Source of the DNA: Phytopythium helicoides
Lineage: Eukaryota; Oomycota; Peronosporomycetes; Pythiales; Pythiaceae
Direction of reading: 5' to 3'
DNA: 64,000 nt
Assembly (NCBI GenBank): GCA_024867545.1
Contig: JANFNE010000002.1
Span: 248,001 to 312,000, forward strand
Shown piece by piece: positions 20,916-31,836 of the stretch (position 1 is the first letter of the stretch; the number at the start of each line of letters is the position of its first letter). A model generated the notes under the pieces. The model saw only the letters and a program-made list of their open reading frames with translations. It had not been told where the DNA came from and did no database searches. The translations under genes and the position numbers were made by a program.

Positions 20916-22125
20916 GTCGAGAGAAGTCGAGAGAAGCAAAAGCGCCACGGGAGGCTGGAGATCCACGGCGAAGCCTGGAGGGACCCGTGGCGTGCGTTCC
21001 TCCGTTTCGAGAGTGAGCCGCTCAAGTTGAAGCGGGCTGCGAATCTGTGGAAAGTGGTAACCTGAAAAATGTGATGCTGTATATTTTGTTATTGTCTTTA
21101 GTTGTGCCTTTTGAAATTTAATGTAGTCCCAATTTGGATTTTGGCGGTAGGATGGGTTCTAGTATTGAATCTGAGAGGCTTTGGACAGGCGTAAACGAGC
21201 GACTCAAAGTGAGCGAGATGTTGTCCGGATCAGGTTTTGTGCTGCGTGTGGCTAGCACGAGGCGGTCAGCAAGCGCTTGACCAACGTCAATCGCGCTCAG
21301 TTCTTCGCGCATCGGTGGCCGTGGATGTGGCTCTGCGTTGCTTTTCTCAAGCACTCGAAGACCGAACGAAGCTCTCACCCAACACGGAGCTGTACTTCGA
21401 CCAGTAGATCACCAAACCGGTCTACGATCATTTTACAGCTGCTGCTTGCGTCACAACTTACCAGGTGCGTTGGCGAGGCCCCAACACACAGACATCGTTA
21501 GAAAAAAAGCAAAACCAAAACCAAAACCAACAAAAAACGTCATCACGCCCTGGCATTGGAAGCTTACTCTTCTCATCATCATGAACTCCGTGACGTGAAC
21601 TCGATTCGCGACAACAAGGTTATATCTTTTGTTAGCGACGACTCAAAGAGTAGGAAATCACGTTTTCGCTGTGAATTGGTTTCCAAGATCATTTGCAGCA
21701 TAGCAATTAGATTCCATGCAATGAGCTGCTGAGCCAGCATCAAAAAGCATGAAACCGACACCGCACCATTTCCGTGTTGGAGGCTCTCGTGAGGAGCTTC
21801 AGTCGAGCTCATCCCTCCATACTCAACAACAAGCCAAAGCAAAATCCGTAATCTTGGGTCTGCAGCCAATCAGAAGCCTCGGACGGGTCCGTCATTGCGA
21901 TCTTCGAGGCTTGGCTAATCCTGTGCGACTTGTGCACAGTCGTCACTTGTATGATGCGACAGACGGCTTCAACATTGATGTCGCATTCCAGCTTCCCTAT
22001 TACTGAGCAAGACCCACCGAGCGAGACCGAGTGAGACCGAGTGAGATCCGGCAAGCACAGCTCGGTCCGCATGGAGCAACCACCACCGCAACTGAACGCT
22101 TTGTTTCAGCCTACCAACGCACCTG

Positions 22126-22185
22126 GACCTCTCACCATCGAGCCATTGAGCCATTGAGCCATCGAACCATCCAACCATCGAGCTC
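22126..22185. repeat. Short minisatellite of CCATYGAGC-like units
   Basis: Five or six imperfect 9-10-bp units (CCATCGAGC, CCATTGAGC, CCATTGAGC, CCATCGAAC, CCATCCAAC, CCATCGAGC) just upstream of the copy-4 Inr. A shorter GAGTGAGACC-type repeat precedes it near 22018-22045. Confidence 0.75.
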
Positions 22186-22197
22186 ATTTCCGAATCC
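22183..22197 (+). promoter_or_regulatory. Inr/FPR-like core promoter of WrbA copy 4
   Basis: CTCATTTCCGAATCC, 43 bp upstream of the ATG, same class of element as at copies 1-3. Confidence 0.5.
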
Positions 22198-22239
22198 TCC
22201 ACCTCAGGAACACAACCACTCCCTCCTTCCAGTCCCAAG

Positions 22240-22839
22240 ATGACCAAGATCGCCATCATCTACTACTCGACCTACGGCCACATCGCCAAGATGGCCGAGG
22301 CCGTCAAGGCCGGCGTCGAGAAGACCGGTGCCACCGCCACCATCTACCAGGTCAAGGAGACGCTCAGCGAGGAGATCCTGCAGAAGATGTACGCGGCTCC
22401 CAAGAAGGACTACCCGATCGCCACCCCGGAGACGCTCAAGGAGGCTGATGGCATCCTCTTCGGCATCCCCACGCGCTTCGGTGCCGCGCCTGCGCAGGTG
22501 CGCGCGCTCTTCGATGCGACTGGCGGTCTGTGGGGATCGGGTGCGCTGGTGGGTAAGCCCGCGGGTATCTTCTTTAGCACGGGCACGCAGGGCGGTGGTC
22601 AGGAGACCACGGCCTTCACCACGCTCACCTTCCTCACGCACCACGGCCTCACCTTCGTGCCGCTCGGCTACCGCACGCCGCTGCTGTTCAACATGGACGA
22701 GATCCACGGCGGCTCTCCGTGGGGTGCTGGTACCTTCGCTGGTCCGGACGGTTCCCGCCAGCCTTCGAAGCTGGAGCTGGACGTGGCGGAGGCGCAGGGT
22801 GAGTCGTTCGCGACCGTCGCCAAGAAGCTCTCGGCTTAG
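22240..22839 (+). CDS. NAD(P)H:quinone oxidoreductase, WrbA type (copy 4)
   Basis: 199 residues, inverted relative to copies 1-3. Flavodoxin-fold WrbA with IYYSTYGHIAKMAE, PTRFGAAPAQVRALFD and GIFFSTGTQGGGQETT; expected to be a cytosolic FMN-dependent two-electron quinone reductase. It is nearly identical to copy 3 across the coding region only. A copy-specific promoter with a minisatellite and Inr-like element lies directly upstream, so the copies may be expressed differently. Confidence 0.95.
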   Translation: MTKIAIIYYSTYGHIAKMAEAVKAGVEKTGATATIYQVKETLSEEILQKMYAAPKKDYPIATPETLKEADGILFGIPTRFGAAPAQVRALFDATGGLWGSGALVGKPAGIFFSTGTQGGGQETTAFTTLTFLTHHGLTFVPLGYRTPLLFNMDEIHGGSPWGAGTFAGPDGSRQPSKLELDVAEAQGESFATVAKKLSA

Positions 22840-23812
22840 ACGCGTCAGGCGAGATGAGATGAGATGTGATGCGATCACATGAGATGACATGAGCTGCACA
22901 TTGCGGATTGCATTGCGCGCTGGACATCGCACTCGGTTCCTCGTCTGTGTACACTTGAATGAAGCTCGTAAGTGCTTTGAATTCACACTCAACACGTACT
23001 TTTACGACACCCACGAAAGGCATGCTGTGATTGTTGTTTGCTTTATTGGCTTTGCTTTTGGTTCGCTTTACTGTGCTTTACTTTATTTGCCTGTTCGTTT
23101 GTTTTCCGTGTTTTGATGATCGCTGGCGCTTTGGTTTGAGTTCGCTAGCGTTAACGAATCGCAGGAAGCATGGAGGTGGCTGCGTTGTACATGCTTCTAA
23201 TGTTTGCAATAGTCTTGAATGTGTAGCTAGTATCTGTGAATGCAGGCAGGGAGTAAATAGATCGCAATGGCGGCATGAATGCAGTAGCCATTGATTCAGA
23301 TACCTCATTCGCATTGCGCGAAGACAGATATGCTGTATCTACTGGGTCTCCAAGTCGGTAGTGAAGACGAGCTCGAATGCTTAGTATTGCTGCGTTACTC
23401 TAATGTTGCGTTGTGGAACTGGATTGGGAGATCCTCTCGTCGGCAAAAGGGAACGACCATGTCGCGAAAAGATTTATAAGATCACCGACACGAAGCATAA
23501 AGACACAAAGTCGGCATATCGTCGGAAAGCCGCACGATTTTTTTTTTTCCATCTCTCGTCTCTCCCAAGCTCCTCCATGTCACCATCACGCCTCGCCTTT
23601 GGTCAACCATCGATGCGACTGCAGAATTTGCACCGCGTCAACGAGCTCGATGGCATCCTCGCCACCCTGATGATGCCACACCCTCGCCTCTCAACGTGGC
23701 GAAAAACCGCCGGTTCTAGCCAATGAAAACGCCCAAACTACAAAAAACGCGCCGCCGTTCGAGAATTGCGATCCATCTCCTCGCCAAGAAGAAGGAGAAG
23801 AAGCAGGCGCGC
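22840..23812. other. Intergenic region downstream of WrbA copy 4
   Basis: 973 bp. It starts with GAGATGAGATG-like repeats after the stop (about 22850-22890), is T-rich around 23030-23110, has a poly-T run near 23540, and ends in the diacylglycerol kinase promoter with a CCAAT box near 23720. Several short open frames lack support. Confidence 0.5.
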
Positions 23813-26526
23813 ATGGAGGCGCTGGGGGACCCGGCGTCAGCCTACGTGCCGCTGGAGGCGCTGGAGCTGTTCAACTCGATGGGCTACTCGCTCGTGGGGG
23901 TCGCGGTCGCGCTCTTCGTCTTTCTGCTCGTGCGCAAGTTCCTCTTCTTCCTCACGTGGCGCAGCTTCCGCGACGGTCCGTACGTCATCGGCGTGCACCA
24001 GTGGCGTCCGGGGAACATCGCGGGGTGCGTCGGCTGCTGCGTGGGGTTCTGTGGTGGCGCTGGGCTGACGGGTGCTGCAGGCCGCAGTGGTGCAATGTGT
24101 GCGAGTCGATCGTCTACGGGATCCGCAGCTACGTGGTCAAGTGCGACATCTGCGGCATGTACGCGCACGCGCAGTGCGCTGCCACGACCATGCGGTACAA
24201 GGGCATATCGCTCTCGGACGGAGCTATTACAGCATTGAGCCCGAGTGGGAATGGTGAAGACTCGAGAGAGGAAGCTGTGGACGCAGACGACGTGGCGGTC
24301 AACGCGTCGGTGTGCAAGTCGCCAGCCATTTCGATGCCGCCGGGCGGAATTGCTGCGGCGGGGGCGGCGCCTCCCCCGCACATGTGGATCAAAGGGAATA
24401 TCGACCCGATGGACACGTGTGCAATCTGCGGGCTGTTTTGTGGCTCGCTGCTCGCGCTGTCGGGCATGAAGTGCGCGTGGTGCCACCTGCGCGTGCACGA
24501 AAACTGCTACAACCAGGCCGTTGCGGTAACTCGCAAGCGGCACCGCCATCATCACCACTACTCAACGCGACTGTCAGCTACTACTTCCCACTTCCAGCAG
24601 CAGTATCAGCTCAAGGAGCAACGAGCGGCACTACTGCGCCAATGCGACTTTGGTCGCCATGCTAACCTAATTATCCCACCGTCGTGCGTGATCCTGAAGG
24701 GATCCCCATCGTCTCGCAACTTGTCGACAACATCCCAGCGTGCAATCTCATCGGTTCGCAGCGCTGCGCAGATCGCAGTCAACAAAATGTCGAATCTTCG
24801 CCTGCGCCGGTCATTGCCCACACCTGAGCAAGCTGCAAGACTCGCTGCTGGCGCATCCGAAAATGGCAACCACTCGGACGCACTATCAACGACATCGTCG
24901 GGGCCGCCCTCATCTTCTTCATTCGTGGACGCACATCATCTCCCACTCGCTCCACATCCCAGCAGCTCGGGGATGTCTCCATACAGCGATGATCCATACG
25001 CTCAGCACCTCAGTAGCACACTGCCGTTTGACATTGTGACGCACTCGACGAGCGAGAATCGCTCACCGCTGCTGGTCTTCATCAACAGCCGAAGCGGAGG
25101 GCAGATGGGGCTTCACGTTTTGCGGCAGCTACGTGCCTGGCTCAACCCAGTGCAGGTGTATGACCTGTCGCATCAGAGCCCGATGGAACCGCTTCGTGCT
25201 TTTCTTCATATCCCCCGACTGCGCGTGCTTGTTTGTGGTGGTGACGGGACTGTTGGTTGGGTGCTGAGTGCTCTAGATGAGCTTGGATATGCTCGTCAGC
25301 CACCCATCGCGGTGCTTCCTTTGGGAACAGGCAATGACCTCGCTCGCGTGCTGGGATGGGGAAGTGGATTTTCGGCTAGAAGTATGAGCGACGTGCTTGC
25401 TGAGGTCGAAGCTGCACATGTGAGCCTTCTTGATCGTTGGAGAGTCGATATTGACGGCAAGAAGCGAGTAGTGCTGAACAACTATTTGGGTATTGGCGTG
25501 GATGCCCAAGTCGCTCTTGAGTTCCACGAGCAGCGCGAGCGCTCTCCAGGGTTGTTTATGAGCCAGTTCGTGAACAAGCTGTGGTACAGCCAGTTTGGTG
25601 CCAAGAACTTCCTCGTTCGCACCTGTGCGGGATTACCCAGCAAAGTTGACCTTGTGTGTGACGGTCAATTGGTCGAGCTACCTGAAGGCACAGAAGGCGT
25701 GATTGTGCTCAATATTAACAGCTACGGTGGTGGATCGACGTTGTGGCATGATGAGGATAGCGAAGAGGAAGAGGAAGACGATGGAGAGGAAGAGGATGAT
25801 GAAGAGGAAGAAAGCGACTCGGAGAGTGAGGCAGAGGAGGGCAGCGTATCGGACAGTACCAACAGCTACAGCAGCGATGCGAGTAACAGTCGGCGACACC
25901 ATCACCAGTATCACTCGCATCATCGCCAACATCACAGTCGAACGTATCATGGCAGCCAGCACGATGACGACGACCGAGATAGCAGCAGTAGCAGTAGCTA
26001 CTCAGATCACCGCCATTCAACCCCTCCACCTCTGAAGATTCTCGGACCATCTTCACCTCACGATGGATTGCTGGATGTCGTCGCAGTGTACGGAACGCTG
26101 CACCTTGGTCAGATGCAAATCGGGCTATCGAAGGCCGTTCGGCTTTGTCAAGCCAAGTCGATTTCGTTCAGGCTGAAAGATACGCTACCAATGCAGATCG
26201 ACGGCGAGCCATGGTTACAGCTACCAACTGACGTCGAAATCACCTTCCAACAGCAGGCTTTCATGCTGAGTCGCACAGTTCAAGAGCGGGATGTAGTGAC
26301 CAAGAAAATTGGCGAGGTGCTTGATTGGGCTGAGCATTCTCGAGTCATCTCGTCTCGACAGCGCGATGTTCTACTGGCTGAGATTGCTCGCCGAGTTGCA
26401 GATGAGACTTCATCGTCCGCCATGACCGCCGGAACATCAGCTTTCTCAGGGCGGCAGCTGTCGGGTGGTGGTGGTGTTCGCCGCGATCTTAGCAATTCGT
26501 TCCTGCTTGCAACAGATGACGTATGA
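23813..26526 (+). CDS. Diacylglycerol kinase, DGK-epsilon-like
   Basis: Two exons, 23813-24024 and 24081-26526, give 885 residues; the 56-nt intron is GT-AG and joins GNIA to GPQWCNVCE. The enzyme phosphorylates diacylglycerol to phosphatidic acid at membranes. Order: an N-terminal membrane segment (LVGVAVALFVFLLVRKFLFF); two cysteine-rich C1 domains (QWCNVCESIVYG...CDICGMYAHAQC, and DTCAICGLFCGS...CAWCHLRVHENC); a Ser-rich linker; the catalytic domain with LLVFINSRSGGQMG, the GGDGTVGWVL motif and PLGTGNDLARVLGWG; and the accessory domain. This order is that of human DGK-epsilon. A long acidic then His/Ser-rich insert (about 25758-26025) interrupts the accessory part. The in-frame ATG at 23723 is an alternative start; 23813 has better context. 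Confidence 0.93.
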
Positions 26527-26606
26527 CCCAAACAGTTCCTAGGTCAATGTATAACTAGGCGCTCAAATGCGAATAAGCTGTTGAGATTAGATGGATTCAT
26601 AGAGAT

Positions 26607-28126
26607 TTACTCGCCGACACTTTCATCGCGCTTGGTCTGTGCTAGCAGCATTTCTTCCATGAAGCTGTAGTAGGCACCGTTGCGTGTTAGTGGTCTGAGA
26701 TTCCAGTATCAATTTGTCTAACAAGGTGTCGTACTCATCAATTTCGCCATCCAGCACACGCTCAACGTTCGTTTCTGAGTGGTTTGTACGGTGATCCTTG
26801 ACGAGTGTGTACGGATGCATCACGTACGGTCGGATCTGCTCAGATCAAGCCTTGTTAGCGACATCTCACATATTTTGCGAGCAAGACTATTTTACACTGG
26901 CATACCTGACTGCCCCAGGCATTCTCTCCGAGCCCCATAGCGTACTGCCGCTTCTCTGCAGCGCGAGTCTCGAGTTCCCGCTGTCGAAGCTTCGCTCGTA
27001 AGACTACCATTGCCGAAGCTTTGTTTCGATGTTGGGATCGATCAGACTGGCACTGAACAACGATGCCAGTTGGGAGATGCGTGATGCGAATGGCGCTATC
27101 GGTCGTGTTGACGTGCTGCCCTCCAGCACCAGACGACCGGAAAGAGTCGATACGAAGGTCTTTGGTCGGGATTTCGACTTCGTTTTTCTTGGACGATCCA
27201 GAGCCCGAGCCAGCAACACTCATGGGGTAGACGCGGACCTGAGCAAACGAAGTGTGGCGGCGGCGTGCACTGTCAAATGGTGACACACGCACGAGTCGGT
27301 GCACTCCAGCTTCTGTGCGCGTCCACCCATAGGCAAACTCGCCATCTAGTCGGAGCATCACCGAGCGCAGCCCGACGCCGTCCACGCCTGGCGATTCGTC
27401 CACCGTGTGCACCGAAAACTGCCGCGAAGTGCCCCACCTAGCGTACATACGCGCTAGCAGGGCGACCCAGTCGCAGCTGTCAGCTCCGCCCGCACCTGCT
27501 TGAATCTCAACAAAGCACGACGACGCGTTCTCGGCAGCATCGTCGTCCTCGTCATCTCCAGATCCAAGAAGCAGCAGCTGAACCCGCATCTGCTGCGCTT
27601 CCGCCAGCACCTGGCCCATGGTATCTCCGCAGTCGCGCATCAACGCCTCATCCTTCTCCTCTTTCGCCAGCGAAAACAGCTCGCGTGTGTCCAGGAACGT
27701 CCGCTGCAGCTCCTTCGCCTTGCTCTCCCGTGCCTCGAGCGCCGCCAATTGCTGCACGATGCGACCAGCATAGGCTGCGTCTCCTTCCCACAGATCCGCC
27801 CGTGCCGCCTCCTTCCTCAACTCCTCGAGCTTCTCACGCGAATGGCGCGCTAAAACGACATCGTGAACGCCGGACAGAGCCCGCCACGCCCGATCCGCGC
27901 GTACATCGAACGGTTCGTCGTCGCTTGCGGAGGCGTCCGAGGACGAAAATGAGCGAGTTTTGACTCGTTGAAAGCCGGAATTGCGAGCCTGTGGAGCCCT
28001 AGAAGACGAGCAGGCAGAGTTGGAAGACAGGAGCGTGGTGATGCACCGCGAGGCCGTGGGGGCGGCGCGCTTGGAGCGCGAGGAGAGCGCCACACGAGCG
28101 ATGCGCATGACGCGCATCATGTCCAT
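26607..28126 (-). CDS. Peptide chain release factor 2, organellar (mitochondrial) type
   Basis: Three exons: 26906-28126, 26723-26835 and 26607-26664, with introns of 70 and 58 nt, encoding about 463 residues. The joins restore the conserved stretch [24 protein letters not shown], and the last intron has a CTAAC branch-site-like motif. The GGQ motif that triggers peptidyl-tRNA hydrolysis is present ([15 protein letters not shown]), as is the SPF tripeptide that defines RF2 and reads UGA/UAA ([16 protein letters not shown]). The N-terminal 60 residues are Arg/Ser-rich and fit a mitochondrial targeting peptide. Bacterial prfB autoregulatory frameshifting is not seen, as expected for a nuclear gene. 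Confidence 0.92.
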
Positions 28127-28193
28127 GCGAACTTAGTGAATGTACTGATAGTCTGGATTCTGGATTTATCATCTGGACCACTTCAACGTCGGC

Positions 28194-29684
28194 TCACTGC
28201 TTGCAGGACGCGAATGGAGCGCCGATGGACGTTGCTGGGAGCTCGCGATGGGCGACTCGCACGTCTTGCTCGCCCGTGGGGGTCCACGTAATGACGTCCA
28301 TGTTGATGGGATTCTCGTCGTTGGTCATGGCAGCCAGCTCGGTGAGCAACAGTGCGCTCGCGTCGCCAAACGAGTTGCCCCAGAGCAGTAGAGCCTGGAG
28401 CGCCTCTGGAGCATTGGATCGGCGTTGCTCAACACAAGCAGCTACTACTGCTGCCACTCCAGCGTCCGTCATGGAGGTGGAGCATAATGCGAGCACTCGG
28501 AGTGAGCAGGATGCCTCATTGCCCTCGGCAGGGCTCAGAGCGCGAGCGAACGCGCGACCACCAGCGTCAGTGAGCCGGTTTGCGCTCAGATCAAGTGACG
28601 ACAGCGTTGGGTGACGAAGAGATAGTGCGGCTAGCGCTTCCGCACCATCAGAACCGATGCGATTTGCCCGGAGAGACAGTATTCGCAGCGTGTCATTGCT
28701 CAGCAATCGCTCCGCCAGTACTTGTGCGCCGTGATCTGTGAGTTGATGCTTGCCAAGGCTGAGCTCCTCGAGGGTGCCATTGACCTGCAGCATTTTGCCA
28801 ATGTGCTGGATGACTTCTTCCTATAGGGAACATACCCATCAATGTCAGAACGGACACGCACCAGCCGTTTAGTCTGCGACAAACAGCACCTCCTTGGTTT
28901 GAATCACTGGGTTATCAAGGTTGAGCGATCTCAGCGTCGTGTTCTCGCGAAGTGCTGTTGAGATCGAGATGAGGTTCGCTACCTCGAGACGTGCGTCACC
29001 GAGATCAAGTTCTTCGATGGTACAATTTGGCGACTGAAGAAGCTCTGCAAGAGCATGACCACCTGCAAGCCCTAGGGGATTACCACGAAGAAGCAATCGT
29101 TGAAGCGAGCACTCGGTGCCAGCTTCAACGAGTGCTGAACAAAGCAAGCGACAGCTCTCTCCGCCCAAGTAATTGCCACGCAAGTCGACTTCTCGGATAA
29201 TGCTCGAGTAGACAGCAGTTGATTGCAACAAGCGAGCAAGGCATGGTGCTGCGTCTAGCCGATACTTGTTCTCATCCACAAACTCCGCTTTGCCATCTTG
29301 ATCAAATGACGGGACATCATCCTCCCCAGCTTCCTCTCCGAGTCGATTAAATGGCCACTCAAGCGCCTCGATGCCCGTGAGGCGGCAGTTTAGCACGGCG
29401 TTGGTCAGCGCTAGCACGTGGATATTGCGCAGTCGTCGATGGAAGTTGTCCTTGTCGTTACCAACAATTCGTAGTCGACATGTTCTTGGTTTGTGGTCCT
29501 CCTCTTTAGCCTCATCCGCACCAGAGTGACGAGCTGCGAGTGCTTTTGTCATAGCCAAAAATCCCTCAAGTGCGTCGCCGGTTCCTTCAGGAAAGAGAGC
29601 TCGGAGCTGATTCGTGATATCTCGGCGAGCCATGACGCCTAGCTGGAGGCTCTCCATCTCGTACGCGTGCACAAACTCGTCCAT
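28194..29684 (-). CDS. Leucine-rich-repeat (RNI/NLRC3-like) protein
   Basis: Two exons, 28890-29684 and 28194-28820, separated by a 69-nt intron whose removal joins QTKE to EEVIQHIGKML; about 473 residues. It contains ribonuclease-inhibitor-type repeats such as IREVDLRGNYLGGESCRLL, LQRLLLRGNPLGLAGGHALA, LRILSLRANRIGSDGAEAL and LSSLDLSANRLTDAGGRAFA. Such repeats form a curved protein-binding surface. No signal peptide, membrane segment or enzymatic domain is visible. The start at 29684 is the first ATG of the frame. It lies divergent from the MORN gene, 89 bp away, so they probably share a promoter. The partner is unknown. Confidence 0.88.
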
Positions 29685-29773
29685 GGCTGTCTGCGGCGTC
29701 TGCCAACAGGAAGTCGCGACGCTTGGCTATTTGATCGCGTGCTGTCATAACCGCCGACGCATAAGCCATTACG

Positions 29774-30434
29774 ATGGCTGGGAAGCCTGCAGCGCCAGCA
29801 AAGCCACCAGCGAAGGAAGAGAAGCCCGCACCAACCCCAGCACCTCCAACTTCGAACCCTGTGGCGACTGTGGATGCACCAGCAGCAGAGGATGCACCAG
29901 AAGTCGTTGAAGACCCTCTGGCTGTCAAGACTGGTGTCTTCTCCTTTAGCGATGGCTCCATTTACAGTGAGCGAACTTATTCACTGCTCTCGGATTACTA
30001 GCTCACGTTATCGTTTTGGTGCAGACGGCGAGTACCGGATGAACGAGAGCGGGAGAGTCGAGCGCCATGGGCAAGGTCAATACCATTGCGGACCTGAGAT
30101 ATATGACGGCGAGTGGGCTGGTGACAAAATGCACGGCCATGGTCGGTACACGTTCGCGACCGGAGCGGTGTACGAAGGCGAGTTTACGAGCAACTATTTC
30201 CATGGGCACGGCGTGTATCGTTGGTCCGATGGCGCTTCCTATGATGGGCAGTGGGCTCACAATCGGCAAGTTTTCCTCGCATATCACAGCACTTTTCTGA
30301 TATGAGATGATTGACAAGCTGCTTTCAGGATGCACGGAGACGGACTCTACGTGGACCGCGACGGAGTGGAGTGGCGCGGGAGGTTTGTGAACGGCAAGCT
30401 AGACAACGGGCGTGTCTTTCACGCGCTGCGGTAG
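29774..30434 (+). CDS. MORN-repeat protein
   Basis: Three exons, 29774-29966, 30025-30265 and 30329-30434, encoding 179 residues. Exon 1 gives a Pro/Ala/Lys-rich leader. MORN repeats follow: IYNGEYRMNESGR, IYDGEWAGDKMHGHGRYTF, VYEGEFTSNYFHGHGVYRW, SYDGQWAHNRMHGDGLYV, EWRGRFVNGK. MORN repeats are scaffold or membrane-contact modules, common in axonemal (radial spoke) and cortical proteins of protists. The second intron starts with GCAAGT instead of GT, a GC-AG intron, because only this donor keeps the frame (AATCG + GATGCAC). The gene pairs head-to-head with the LRR gene. Confidence 0.88.
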
Positions 30435-30522
30435 CTTCTCCAAGAAGAGGAGAAAGGAGGCTGGGGATGATACGGATACACGCTTGTTGCGATAATTTAC
30501 CGGTGTGCCTAGTCTACGGTCA

Positions 30523-31836
30523 TCAAAGGAAGGTCTGCAAAAGCGCCGACCCGCGGCGGTCCACGGGTGGCAGCAGCCCGTTCTGCAGCGCGTCGAGGTC
30601 GTCCTCGGAGACGCTGGCGCCGCCGTAGAGCGACTGCTCGGCCGCGAGCAGCTGGGCCATGAAGCCCCGGTTGGGGAAGATGAGCGGCCGGCACTTGAGC
30701 ACGTGGCTGTAGGCGGCCGAGAGCGTGCACTTCTTGTGTCGCATGACGTACAGGATGGCCACGGACGAGGACCGCGAGACTCCTTGAACGCAGTGCACAA
30801 GCACGCGCGCATCTGGCAGCTCCTGCCTCGCCTTTTCAATGAACTCGAGCGCCGGCGTGAACGCTCGCCCGATGTCCTCCCTCTCGTGGTCCTGGACGTC
30901 CACGTCCAGGTAGCGGACGCCTGGGAACCGCTGGCGGTGGGCCTCGGGCGCTCCGAGGTTGACGACGTGCGTGATCTTGAGCGCACGCATGACGGAGAGC
31001 GAGTTGGCCTGCCAGCAGTTGCCGAGGAAGAGGAAGCCGTCGAGGATCTCGTTCGGGTATGGCATCTCGCCCTTTGGCGCCGCGAAGAAGTCGGCGTCGT
31101 CCGCGCGTCCGCTGATCTCGTCCACTGCGTCCACGCCATCGTCGCTGCTGACGGCGCTGCTGTCGTTGCTACGCGTGCTATTCATGCTGTCTCCGAGCCC
31201 GCCGCCGGTCACGGCCATGAAGCCGTACTTGTCCATGAAGGCCGGGAAGCCCTGCGCGAGGAACTTGACGGAAAACACGCGTCCCTCGTCCGCGAGCAGC
31301 CTGGCGACGCGGTAGCCCCAGTCGAGGCGGTAGAGCAGCGCGTTGGGCGACTTGTTGGCGCCGATGACGACGACCTCGAGCAGGTCCCTGGCCGCGAGCT
31401 TGCGCGCCAGCAGCGGGTTGGCGGCCATCGCGAGCGCCGCGTCCACACTGCGGACGCTCATGCGGCCGTGGGCCGGCGGCGGCCACAGCAGCGCGCCGGG
31501 CAGCGCGCGGGCCGCGAACGCCTCTGGCCGCCGGCAGTCGAGCAGCACGACGCCCGACGTCTGCAGCCGGTTGAAGAGCGACGTGGTCGAGATGAGCGGC
31601 ACGCGCGGCGAGCGGCGGCCGCGGCGGCCGCGCAGGATGCTCAGCGGCGAGCTCAGGCGCCGCGGCCGCTCCTCGTCCTCACGTGCGGATGTGGCTGCGG
31701 ACGCGGACGTGGCCGACGCCGATAGGTCCACACCGTCGCGGTCGCGGTCCGCGCTGCAGCGCGGCAGGCAGTCGGCCAGCGCCGAGAGCCCCCAGGCGCC
31801 TCCATCCGCGCGGCTGCGGTCCGTCCGCGAGACCAT
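30523..31836 (-). CDS. Rhodanese-like plus dual-specificity phosphatase protein
   Basis: 437 residues from ATG 31836 (strong GCCATGG context); the frame is open upstream without a better start. After a Ser/Arg-rich N-terminus comes a rhodanese/Cdc25-like domain (VVLLDCRRPEAFAARALPGA, later YGFMAVTGG), as found in MAP-kinase phosphatases. The dual-specificity phosphatase domain begins YPNEILDGFLFLGNCWQANS and ends with the signature HCVQGVSRSSSVAILYVM, with the catalytic Cys and Arg intact and a general-acid Asp candidate in DVDVQDHERED. It is likely to dephosphorylate phospho-Ser/Thr/Tyr on a MAP-kinase-like substrate (family inference). The rhodanese part lacks an obvious catalytic Cys, as in docking-type MKPs. 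Confidence 0.92.
   Translation of the reverse strand: MVSRTDRSRADGGAWGLSALADCLPRCSADRDRDGVDLSASATSASAATSAREDEERPRRLSSPLSILRGRRGRRSPRVPLISTTSLFNRLQTSGVVLLDCRRPEAFAARALPGALLWPPPAHGRMSVRSVDAALAMAANPLLARKLAARDLLEVVVIGANKSPNALLYRLDWGYRVARLLADEGRVFSVKFLAQGFPAFMDKYGFMAVTGGGLGDSMNSTRSNDSSAVSSDDGVDAVDEISGRADDADFFAAPKGEMPYPNEILDGFLFLGNCWQANSLSVMRALKITHVVNLGAPEAHRQRFPGVRYLDVDVQDHEREDIGRAFTPALEFIEKARQELPDARVLVHCVQGVSRSSSVAILYVMRHKKCTLSAAYSHVLKCRPLIFPNRGFMAQLLAAEQSLYGGASVSEDDLDALQNGLLPPVDRRGSALLQTFL

Larger units (their letters stand above)
20849..22239. other. Divergent promoter region between WrbA copies 3 and 4
   Basis: 1391 bp between two head-to-head genes. It contains Inr-like elements for both (20899-20915 minus, 22183-22197 plus), a CCAAT box near 21866, an A-rich run (AAACCAAAACC type) near 21505-21535 and a short minisatellite at 22126-22185. 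No convincing additional gene was found. Confidence 0.5.

Noticed and set aside
30505..31725. 406-codon plus-strand open frame opposite the phosphatase
   Set aside because: Antisense to a clear rhodanese/DSP gene; its Arg/Val/Glu-biased composition is typical of a mirror frame.
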